Position numbers and translations under genes: made by a program. From Schistocerca nitens (taxonomy: Eukaryota; Arthropoda; Insecta; Orthoptera; Acrididae): a stretch of 64,000 bases of DNA. The notes under the pieces are model-generated. The model had not been told where the DNA came from, ran no database searches, and saw only the letters and a program-made list of their open reading frames with translations. Numbering within the stretch: position 1 is the first letter of the stretch; the number at the start of each line of letters is the position of its first letter. Positions 55,201-64,000 of this stretch are shown here, one piece after another. The DNA is taken from positions 297,700,150-297,764,149 of the forward strand of contig NC_064619.1 in assembly GCF_023898315.1 (NCBI RefSeq), read 5' to 3'.

Positions 55201-55845
55201 GATTTTACGTTCTCTGGATTTGTCCAGGATGTTTTTTAGTTTTCCCATTTTTAAGAGAGAAATTACATTAAATGTCATTAGCCAAATTCTAGATTTTGGT
55301 TTGATTTTCTTATTACGGGGTTTTGAGGTACTCCGATTTACCTCCATGCACACTTCTGTGGTCTCCCCAGAATCCCAATAGACCACTTGCGGTTTTTCAA
55401 CCGTGGGATTTGACCCACTGGGGTAATTTGTCTTTGAAGGTGCTGTATCCATGTTGACTTAATTGGACTGGGTTTGTGACTGAAATTGACATTCAGTCTG
55501 GTTAAGCTCAGAGTTCCAGTTCTGAGTTTTATAGATCAGCCGCCACTAACATGTGGAACAGACGCTGTAGGGTTACCGCCACTAACCTGTGGAACCGTCG
55601 TGCCCTTTGTCCAAATAACCTTGGACGATAGCTTTTATAGTATCCCAAAAAGCAAGGTTGCCTCTTGCGCCATTTCCGCCGTACCGATGATCTTCATCTC
55701 CGCCTTCACTGCCGTTGAGGTCTTCACCGTGTCCCTGGCAAGGGGCCCTCACGAGGTACTATCACCCGGGCCAGGTGAACCAAGGTTTTTTTATGAGGTG
55801 TTACTCCTCCCCCTCCTCCTTTTTCAACCGGGCTTGGGACCGGCT
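52287..55845 (-). mobile_element. Full-length RTE LINE with target duplication
   Basis: 3.56 kb flanked by the perfect 11-bp direct repeat ATAAATTAGTT at 52276-52286 and 55846-55856. On the minus strand it starts AGCCGGTCCCAAGCCCGGTT, has a 5' UTR of about 0.4 kb, one long reading frame, and a GAAGAAGAAG tail as usual for RTE elements. Confidence 0.92.
52512..55452 (-). pseudogene. RTE ORF2 (endonuclease-reverse transcriptase) with two lesions
   Basis: About 980 codons. The N-terminal endonuclease includes LMTFNVISLLKMGKLKN, IIAFQESRYTDEN, LINGHAP, ILKGDFNAQIG, YQLDHVMIS and, beyond the stop, LDSDHYPTKF. The RT has NNKASGEDQIIAELW, DWKTAIIHPLYKKGSKTDPN, QGGFRKGRSCVEQI, VDFKKAYDSIDRESLF, GVRQGDVLSPVLF and the catalytic LAFADDMALIA. 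Lesions: an in-frame TAA at 54598-54600 between endonuclease and RT, and a frameshift at the T7 run near 52888-52894, after which EHKIMRKILGPRTKDG and RRIQFMGHLERMDSKRL continue in another frame to 52512. Everything else is open, so the copy is young. Confidence 0.9.
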
Positions 55846-56254
55846 ATAAATTAGTTATTTTTAAAAAAATGTTTCTTTTGTCCCGATTTAAGTTCCGCAC
55901 CCTGTGTTGCTAAATAACTCTCACTGAATAAAACCGACGTTTCTGTGACTGTCAGAGTGCCCTCCTCTGCATCTACTGCTGTATTACGCTGTGGAGGGAC
56001 CACTTACATTTCGACGTGGCCCTCTACCCCAAAAACACTCATCTACACCAGATAACTGCCAATCATAGCTCATACTGAATGGAGCAACAGTCAAGAGTAG
56101 ATACCCTCTCCTTCCTCCTGAGGCAGACGGGCTAATAATGTATCCCAGTCATTTCATTACAGAAAATAAATGACATCAACAGTTTTTTTCTTTTGAATTT
56201 GTGAAGTAATGTCAAACCCAATGGAGGAGATGTGGCTAAAAATCTGGTCAGAAG

Positions 56255-57294
56255 TACCAGTACATCTGTTAGTGGACATTAATATGGGCTGTGTCCACCT
56301 TTTGCCCTTATGATGGCTTGAACTCTGCTGGGGACACTTTCAAATAGGAATAAACTGTTTGAATGCCTGTGGACGAATGACAGCCCATTCTACCACAAGA
56401 CTCGAAATCAGTAACGTTAGCAATGCAGGACGCTCCAACCTGGAACGAAGTCGACGTTCTGACTCATCCCGAAGATGTTCCATTGGGTTCAGGGCAGGAC
56501 TCTGTGCAGGCCAGTCCATTTCAGGCACCCTGTTGTCCACAGACAACTGCCTCACAAATGCTGCCTTACGACAGGGTGCACTGTCGATATAATCGTCGCC
56601 TCAAAAATATTCCTCTATCGTACGCAGTACACAATTCTGCAAAGTCTACACACATCATACCCGCTTTCTTAATAGCAGTAAGGGGACCACACCCTAGCCA
56701 CGAAAGTCGCCTCCATATCGCAACACCAATCCTACACATCACAGTCGGCACTGCACACGACGGCAGATGAAGTTCTCGAAGCATTCGCCAAACCCAAACT
56801 CTTCTATCGGACTGTCACAGGCGTGATTCATCACTCGTTGCCATTTTCGCTGTCGACAGTCACTCGTTACATCTTCTCAAACATAACTTATTACTGACCA
56901 CAAAAATGTGTGGCTTACGAATAGATGCTCGACCGTTCTTTTCAGTTCCCTACGCACAGTCATTCTGTTAGCTGGACTGCTGGTAGCACTTCCGAAGTCA
57001 CGAGTGATTCCTTCTGCTGATTTGCGGCGACATTTTACAATCGCCATTTGTAATGCTGGACGGTCCCTGTCGGTCGCTACAGTCGACTTGTGCAGCTATA
57101 GATCACCTGGTAAGTCCCTGGCGGATTTGCAACTCTGGTGACATCCAATGACCAGTCCACGTTCGAAGTCACTAAGCTGTGTTGACCGATCCATTCTGCT
57201 GTTACTGCTTCTCTACTGAGAACATAATACTCTTCACCTCGTTTTATACTGGAAGGTACGCTATCGTAACGTATAGTGGTCAGTTCGGCATTCC
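56255..57294 (-). mobile_element. Tc1-like element, fourth family, decayed
   Basis: From ATG at 57194 the minus strand reads MDRSTQLSDFERGLVIGCHQ (N-terminal helix-turn-helix), then RPALQMAIVKCRRKSAEGIT. Later blocks are GVAIWRRLSWLGCGPLTAIK, MDWPAQSPALNPMEHLRDES (Glu box, with Ala for Asp in SPDLNP) and ERRLRSRLERPALL. Stops and frame changes throughout. Terminal repeats could not be paired by eye. A different SINE is inserted at the right edge. Confidence 0.72.
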
Positions 57295-57302
57295 ATAGGG
57301 AT

Positions 57303-57492
57303 GTGTGTGTGTGAATTCCTCAGGGACCAATTTGTTGAGACAGTCAGTCCCTAGACTTACACACAATTTAAACTAACTTAAGCTGAGAACAGCACGCACA
57401 CCTATGCCCGACGGAGGACTCGAACCTCCGGCGGGAGGGGCCAGGCAATCCGTGACATGGCGCCTCTAACCGCGCGGCCACTCCGCGCAGCA
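57303..57492 (-). mobile_element. tRNA-derived SINE, fourth family
   Basis: Direct repeat ATAGGGAT at 57295-57302 and 57493-57500. The minus-strand head GCGCGGAGTGGCCGCGCGGT has B box AGGTTCGAGTCCTCC, followed by the body CTTAAGTTAGTTTAAATTG. Confidence 0.85.
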
Positions 57493-57764
57493 ATAGGGAT
57501 TTCTGGATACTGTTGATAGGACAGTGTATACTAAATTAGAACTCATTGCTCTTTGGCCTAGCTTTTAAGAAGCTAGTGATGTACAATACGATCTTCAGCT
57601 ATTATCCTGGCGGAGGTCAAATGTGCAAACTTGGTGATGTCAGTACAGCATTGCACCCACGTAGAGCGAATGGCGCAGATGCGACACGATGGGTGGGTTG
57701 TACGCGTCTCGTCTTTGTGTGCTTGTACTGAATAATCGGTAAAAGAAGAACAAGTGTAATCGCA

Positions 57765-59104
57765 CACTGAAGAGCCAAAGAAACTGGTACACCTGCGTAA
57801 TATCGCGTAGGGCCCCCGCGATCACGCAGAACTGCCGCAACACTACGTGGCATGGACTTGACTAATGTCTCAAGTAGTGCTATGAATCCTGCAGGGCTGT
57901 CCATAAATCAGTAAGAGTACGAGGGGATGGAGATCTCTTCTGAACAACATGTTCATGTCTGGGGAGTTCGGTGCCCAGCATAAGTGAATTCAGAAGAGTG
58001 TTCCTGGAGCCACCCTGTAGCAATTCTGGACGTGTGGGGTGTCGTATTGTTCTTCTGGAATCGCCCAAGTCCGTCGGAATGCACAATGGACATGAATGGA
58101 TGCAGGTGATCGGAGACGATGCTTTCGTACGTGTCCTCTGTCAGAGTCGTACCTAGTCGTATCAGGGGTCCCATATCTTTCCAACTGCACACGCCCCGGC
58201 CGGCCGGGGTGGCCGAGCGGTTCTAGGCGCTACAGTCTGGAACCGCGCGACCGCTACGGTGACAGGTTCGAATCCTGCCTCGGGCATGGATGTGTGTGAT
58301 GTCCTTAGGTTAGTTAGGTTTAAGTAGTTCTAAGTTCTAGGGGACTGATGACCTCAGAAGTTGAGTCGCATAGTGCTCAGAGCCATTTGAGCCATTTTGC
58401 ACACGCCCACACCGCTACAGAGCCTCCACCAGCTTCAACAGCCCCTGCTGACTTGTAGGGTCATGCATTCATGAGGTTGTCTCCATACCCGTACACATCC
58501 ATCGACTCGATGCAACTTGAAACGAGACTCGTCCGACCAGGCAATATGTTTCCCAGTCATCAACAGTCCAATGTCGGGCAAAGGCGAGGCATAAAGCTTA
58601 GTGTCGTACAGTCATCAAGGGTACAAGAGTGGGACTTCGGCTCCGCAAGCCCATATCGATGATGTTTCGTTGAATGGTTCGCACGCTGACATTTAGTGAT
58701 GGCCCAGCATTGAAATCTGCAGCAGTTTGTGGCAGGGTTGCACTTGTGTCACAATGAACGATTCTCTTCAGTCGTCTTTGGTCCCGTTCTTGCACGATCT
58801 TCTTCCGGTTTGATGTTTTTACGGATTCCTGATACTCGTGAAATGGTCCTACAGGAAAATCCCCATTTCATCGCTATCTCGGAGATCCTGTGTCCCATCG
58901 CTCGTGCGCCGTCTATAACACCACGTTCAAACTTACTTAAATCTTGATAACCTGAAATTGTAGCAACAGTAACGGATCTAACCACTGCGCCAGAGGCTTG
59001 TTGTCTTGTATAGTTGTTGCCGATCGCAGCGCCGTATTCTGTCTGTTTACATATCTCTGTATTTGAATACGCATGCCTACACCAGTTCCTTTGGCGCTTC
59101 AGTG
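57765..59104 (-). mobile_element. Tc1-like element, decayed (relative of 11285-12423), split by a SINE
   Basis: Ends CACTGAAGAGCCAAAGAAAC and, inverted, GTTCCTTTGGCGCTTCAGTG; TA flanks the right end only. Transposase blocks on the minus strand: SGYQDLSKFERGVIDGARAM, HRISEIAMKWGFSCRTISRV, VSVRTIQRNIIDMGLRSRSP, then, beyond the SINE, MGPLIRLGTTLTEDTYESIV and a FQKNNTTPHTSRIA box in which the catalytic Asp is lost. Frameshifted. Confidence 0.85.
58197..58397 (+). mobile_element. tRNA-derived SINE inside a Tc1-like element
   Basis: Perfect 11-bp direct repeat TGCACACGCCC at 58186-58196 and 58398-58408. Full length. Confidence 0.92.
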
Positions 59105-59106
59105 TA

Positions 59107-60880
59107 TATGTGCTTATAATGGTACGTGTGCACAATGGACGCACCTTCAAAAAGACAAACCAAACTATATGAATGGGCGCGTTACCGAAAACCACATTTG
59201 ACACCAACTAATAAATGCGACAATGGGCAACGTTAAGCATTGCTATAACAGTGGAGCAGACTGGGGATCATCAGAGGAAAAACAGATGTCAAACGTACAG
59301 TGGGACACTTGGTGACTGTACGTGTCAATTGTCTCTTGAACAAGGAATAACCACATTAATCACCTGGTTAAAAAACGTAGTAATTACGAGTACATGGAAT
59401 CTTTGAAGATGATTGTTCTGCTAAAGATAAATGCTCGGATATTCACAAAACCTTTTATTTCACGAAATGCGACTCTCTGTGAAATGTCAGTATCTCCCAG
59501 CTTCAATATTACGCCTCAGTCGTACTATTCACTGAAACCTCGGTCATCGAGGACAGGTTTGTTCCTCCTAATCCATTAAGTTATAAGAGAAAATCTATCC
59601 CTTCATATTTTCAGTACTTACTAACAAGTTTCGGCCTAGTTATGTACATTTTTTGAATCTACTTCTAATATGCGTCGATGAAGCAAGCTCATTTTAGCTA
59701 AATGTTCGTACTGTCCACAAATATTTGCGTTTCTTATTTCCTTAAATCTTATGTTATTCACAAGCGTTGTTGAGAATTAAGTCTACAATAAGTTCGCCAC
59801 ACGATGGTGGAGAGAACTGTTTGATGCGTCCAAGTATCGTGGTTGGTTCGACTGGCAACAAAGTGTGCTTCTGCACAAGATATGTCACACCTGGAATCTG
59901 AGATACTTTGTCACGCCTTATGTACCTCGCTTATTCAGCGACGGCGATGGAATCATTTAAGCAGAAAGTGACTGTCAAAACACAGTCTTTACACGCAGTG
60001 CAGATCGCGTAAGAAAGTGGAATGCCTAAATACACCAAGAAGACTTTCAGCCACTGTGCAGTTAGAGGAGAAAAGTGAAAATGAAAGAGATTTAAACAAA
60101 TGGACGACAGAAGAAGAAAGAATGGTGGCAATGAACAGTGCACGTGCGTCCTATCTGAAACCTGGAAAGCTAACCTTCGCCTTAAAACTTCGACTTGAAT
60201 GTTTCACAAATATTCCAAAACATCTGTTTAACTGATGCATAGTCAATTTTCGTATTAGCCCATGTGATAACCCGATCCAACTCAAAAATGTCTGTGATAA
60301 TGATTAACTTTCACAAGCGCAACGTAAAATTTATCATGTGTTTTAGAAATAAACAGATCAGTGTAGTAGAAGATTTGAGAAGCTAAAAGATTCGTAGTGT
60401 AAAGAGCAAACTCCCGTGCTATGTATATGCCACCGGTGAGATTTGACCCAGCGGTGAAATCTTCGCTTACGCCTCCCAAAAGACTTACTTTTGATTTCTA
60501 GCGCTTTTTGATGAACTGAGGAAAAGAACTGATCTGAAAATGGAGCTGCCGGCGGAACTGCATTCGTCAGCAGACGGCGACAAAAATGCTTACCACAGTG
60601 CTGAATATTATGTAGAAGATGAGAAAAACATAGGGGGCTATGAAGTGAGTGCATTGCTTGATTGAACAGAGCAATTAAATAGGACATGGAGTCATCATAT
60701 AATGCTATATTTAGCTCATTTAACAGTGGGGCGAGCTGCATAGGTAGAAACTGGAGAGAAGACCTTTAAGGAAGCTGGGTACGCCATGTAGTGTACAGAG
60801 ATAAAAAGACCGGAACGCGCAAGAATATGTGAGGACCCGAATAGAAACCACCTACACATGTTCACTTCTGAAATCTCACC
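59107..60880. other. Unassigned sequence
   Basis: No recognised gene or repeat. Open frames of 60-127 codons lack motifs. The stretch 59810-60230 is relatively stop-poor on the + strand but I could not assign it. Confidence 0.4.
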
Positions 60881-60892
60881 CTTTTACATCTA

Positions 60893-61091
60893 AAAAAAAA
60901 AAAATTGCTCTGATCACTATGGGACTTACCATCTGAGGTCATCAGTCCCCTAGAACTTAGAACTACTTAAACCTAATTAACCTAAGCACATCACACACAT
61001 CCATGCCCGAGGCAGGATTCGAACCTGCGACCGTAGCGGTCGGGCGGTTCCAGACTGAAGCGCCTAGAACCGCTCGGCCAAACTGGCCGGC
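60893..61091 (-). mobile_element. tRNA-derived SINE
   Basis: Direct repeat TTACATCTA at 60884-60892 and 61092-61100, with an A-rich tail on the left (A13), as expected for the 3' end of a minus-strand copy. Confidence 0.9.
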
Positions 61092-61188
61092 TTACATCTA
61101 CATTTACAGCGTGTCCCAGGAGGAGTGATCGATATTCAGGAATATGACAGGAACGCTCAGTTGCAGCAAAAAATGTCATATGGACATA

Positions 61189-62610
61189 CACTCCTGGAAA
61201 TGGAAAAAAGAACACATTGACACCGGTGTGTCAGACCCACCATACTTGCTCCGGACACTGCGAGAGGGCTGTACAAGCAATGATCACACGCACGGCACAG
61301 CGGACACACCAGGAACCGCGGTGTTGGCCGTCGAATGGCGCTAGCTGCGCAGCATTTGTGCACCGCCGCCGTCAGTGTCAGCCAGTTTGCCGTGGCATAC
61401 GGAGCTCCATCGCAGTCTTTAACACTGGTAGCATGCCGCGACAGCGTGGACGTGAACCGTATGTGCAGCTGACGGACTTTGAGCGAGGGCGTATAGTGGG
61501 CATGCGGGAGGCCGGGTGGACGTACCGCCGAATTGCTCAACACGTGGGGCGTGAGGTCTCCACAGTACATCGATGTTGTCGCCAGTGGTCGGCGGAAGGT
61601 GCACGTGCCCGTCGACCTGGGACCGGACCGCAGCGACGCACGGATGCACGCCAAGACCGTAGGATCCTACGCAGTGCCGTAGGGGACCGCACCGCCACTT
61701 CCCAGCAAATTAGGGACACTGTTGCTCCTGGGGTATCGGCGAGGACCATTCGCAACCGTCTCCATGAAGCTGGGCTACGGTCCCGCACACCGTTAGGCCG
61801 TCTTCCGCTCACGCCCCAACATCGTGCAGCCCGCCTCCAGTGGTGTCGCGACAGGCGTGAATGGAGGGACGAATGGAGACGTGTCGTCTTCAGCGATGAG
61901 AGTCGCTTCTGCCTTGGTGCCAATGATGGTCGTATGCGTGTTTGGCGCCGTGCAGGTGAGCGCCACAATCAGGACTGCATACGACCGAGGCACACAGGGC
62001 CAACACCCGGCATCATGGTGTGGGGAGCGATCTCCTACACTGGCCGTACACCACTGGTGATCGTCGAGGGGACACTGAATAGTGCACGGTACATCCAAAC
62101 CGTCATCGAACCCATCGTTCTACCATTCCTAGACCGGCAAGAGAACTTGCTGTTCCAACAGGACAATGCACGTCCGCATGTATCCCGTGCCACCCAACGT
62201 GCTCTAGAAGGTGTAAGTCAACTACCCTGGCCAGCAAGATCTCCGGATCTGTCCCCCATTGAGCATGTTTGGGACTGGATGAAGCGTCGTCTCACGCGGT
62301 CTGCGCGTCCAGCGCGAACGCTGGTCCAACTGAGGCGCCAGGTGGAAATGGCATGGCAAGCCGTTCCACAGGACTACATCCAGCATCTCTACGATCGTCT
62401 CCATGGGAGAATAGCAGCCTGCATTGCTGCGAAAGGTGGATATACACTGTACTAGTGCCGACATTGTGCATGCTCTGTTGCCTGTGTCTATGTGCCTGTG
62501 GTTCTGTCAGTGTGATCATGTGATGTATCTGACCCCAGGAATGTGTCAATAAAGTTTCCCCTTCCTGGGACAATGAATTCACGGTGTTCTTATTTCAATT
62601 TCCAGGAGTG
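61189..62610 (+). mobile_element. Tc1-like DD32E element, copy 4
   Basis: 1,422 bp with perfect CACTCCTGGAAAT / ATTTCCAGGAGTG ends and TA at 61187-61188 and 62611-62612. Shares diagnostic residues with copy 1. Confidence 0.96.
61433..62455 (+). CDS. Tc1-like DD32E transposase, intact, copy 4
   Basis: 340 residues with D155 (GAT at 61895), D244 (GAC at 62162) and E277 (GAG at 62261), two N-terminal helix-turn-helix regions and the C terminus AAKGGYTLY. It differs from copy 1 at only a few positions (for example Glu for Gly in DRQENLLF, His for Tyr in RHTGPTPG). An ATG 72 codons upstream (61217) is in frame. The AATAAA at 62548-62553, 93 nt after the stop, could serve as a polyadenylation signal. 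Together with intact ends this is a candidate active element. Confidence 0.93.
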   Translation: MPRQRGREPYVQLTDFERGRIVGMREAGWTYRRIAQHVGREVSTVHRCCRQWSAEGARARRPGTGPQRRTDARQDRRILRSAVGDRTATSQQIRDTVAPGVSARTIRNRLHEAGLRSRTPLGRLPLTPQHRAARLQWCRDRREWRDEWRRVVFSDESRFCLGANDGRMRVWRRAGERHNQDCIRPRHTGPTPGIMVWGAISYTGRTPLVIVEGTLNSARYIQTVIEPIVLPFLDRQENLLFQQDNARPHVSRATQRALEGVSQLPWPARSPDLSPIEHVWDWMKRRLTRSARPARTLVQLRRQVEMAWQAVPQDYIQHLYDRLHGRIAACIAAKGGYTLY

Positions 62611-62612
62611 TA

Positions 62613-63250
62613 TGACCTATTCCGAAAGATTTCCGAGAAAAAGCACAGTAACGTACATTTGTTTTTGGGCTAGTTGCGCGCAGTCTGTGTCTTACCTAAC
62701 AAACTACGTTGGCATTTTAGATATCCCAACTGACCTCTTTGCTTTCAACCTCTTTGCTCTGCATGTCTTTCTGTCGTAGGAATGGAAGTGGACACAAAAC
62801 TAAACACTGTTGGACTCCCTTTGCGGTTTCTCTCTGGTTACTAGACTTTCCTACATTTACACCATTGAATTAGTCGCAGAATTTTTTGCATTCTGTTTCT
62901 TCGGCATGATTCAAACCAGTTGTATGTAAAGCCATCAGTTCCATGTACATTACATGAGCTTTGTCTCAGAAACCATTCGGAATAACGCATATATCCATAC
63001 GAAGTTTTTTGTTTAAAATGAGCGTTTCTGCTGAATACTGACCATTCCTCCTGGACACCTTGTTTAACTACGTCCATACTCTGCAAACCACTGTGAAGTG
63101 CACGGGAGATGGCACATCCCAATGTTGTTTATTAGTGATTCTTCCCATTTCAGTCGTGTATGGAATGCGGAAACATTTACTGGTTTCTTTTTTTAAAACT
63201 TTTTTACTTTTGACCTGAAGGCCACACGGCCCACCGCCTCTGTACGCGCT
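62613..63250. other. Unassigned sequence
   Basis: No recognised feature; a 93-codon minus-strand frame at 62841-63122 has no motif. Confidence 0.4.
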
Positions 63251-63254
63251 GCAA

Positions 63255-63690
63255 TTTGTGTAGAGGCGGGGTTTTCAACAAAATTTTCTCGAGGACCCCC
63301 TCATCGAGCATGATTGGTACCTTGTCATATCACAGTATCAAGTACCTAAAAAAGCCAAGTTAAGACTCTTTTTATACGTTTTCTATTTTTGGTACTTAGA
63401 AAAAACAATTATTGAAAAAATATTGAGCTTAAAACTTTTTCAATTTAGCCAACACTGTTATTGTTAAATTTTGATTATTGTTCAAAATCTTTGTCTTCAA
63501 ATCTGGATGTTTAGTATAGCAAACTACTTAAAAAAAATACGAACTGAAAATGACAGGAAAAAATTAAAACTGAGTTTATTGGTCTTTTAAGTGTACTATT
63601 CCAATAGTATGTTGCGGACCCCTCTGGCATAGCTCGCGGACCCCTGGAGGTCCGCAGACCACCTGCTGGGAACCACTAGTCTAGAGATAT
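63255..63690. mobile_element. hAT-like non-autonomous relic (tentative)
   Basis: The left GGGTTTTCAACAAAATTTTC...GAGGACCCC and right GCGGACCCCTGGAGGTCCGC...TGGGAACCACTA resemble the paired ends of hAT-type non-autonomous elements. The ends are degenerate and no duplication was confirmed. The interior is AT-rich and non-coding. Confidence 0.4.
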
Positions 63691-64000
63691 CTCTGCGCCT
63701 ACATGAGCGATACGTAGGGGTCAACACTCATCGTCTACTAGTTCGGATCTTGCAGCAGCTCAGAGGCGCTCTCCCATGGCTCAGACAAACTAGTGAAAAT
63801 TCCTGCTACCCATTTTTTAATTCATTCAATACATCTTCGTGGTCCTATTTGGTACTAGTGTCATACACTAAAGCAATATTGTAGGAGGTCGCACAAGTGT
63901 TTTATAAGCAATCTCCTTTGTAGAAAGATTACCAATGAACCCAAGTCAGTCACCTGCTTTACCTACGACTGAGCCTGCGAGTTTATTTCATTTTATAGTC

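Noticed and set aside
1..64000. CRISPR array, bacterial operon or viral gene cluster
   Set aside because: No regularly spaced direct repeats, no operon-like gene order and no viral structural or polymerase genes other than retroelement RT were seen.

Overview
This is eukaryotic, intron-scale DNA, most likely from an orthopteran insect (a locust or grasshopper, probably Schistocerca or a relative; inference). The reasons are the dense tRNA-derived SINEs of the type common in locust genomes, many Tc1/mariner transposons, RTE- and jockey/CR1-like LINEs, a Penelope-like element, and a host gene with very short exons and introns of 5.9, 13.8 and at least 17 kb. There is no bacterial-style gene organisation, no rRNA and no CRISPR.

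The only host gene I recognise is urocanate hydratase (Uroc1, histidine degradation) on the + strand. Three consecutive internal exons are visible at 26914-27029, 32888-33078 and 46884-46950. Their splice phases match exactly and together they encode about 124 residues of a highly conserved region. Upstream and downstream exons lie outside the window or were not recognised, so nearly the whole window is probably Uroc1 intron filled with transposable elements.

Layout. 1-6634: a Tc1-like element split by an RTE-like LINE, itself split by a 2.8-kb palindrome of two head-to-head Penelope-like copies (with hammerhead ribozyme motifs) and by a SINE. 6664-10808: LINE debris and five SINEs. 10830-12930: a decayed DDE transposase split by a second Tc1-like element. 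12950-15060: an older repeat whose TA microsatellite took in an intact Tc1-like element. 15060-19800: mostly unassigned. 19800-22330: two decayed Tc1-like elements. 22509-25199: a mariner-like element riddled with foldback tRNA-like repeats and a LINE tail. 25600-32740: foldback repeats, SINEs and LINE fragments around Uroc1 exons. 33300-42040: mariner and Tc1 pseudogenes and SINEs. 42540-48845: a duplicated repeat, two more Tc1-like copies and the third Uroc1 exon. 49490-55845: a jockey/CR1-like LINE, a mariner fragment and a nearly intact full-length RTE LINE. 56250-64000: two further Tc1-like relics, SINEs, the fourth copy of the young Tc1-like family and a hAT-like relic.

The strongest unusual signals are (i) a young Tc1-like family in four copies, three with an intact 340-aa transposase whose catalytic spacing is DD32E rather than DD34E, and (ii) the Penelope palindrome with a 13-bp target duplication, in which one arm keeps a complete minimal hammerhead core and the other has lost the catalytic G12.
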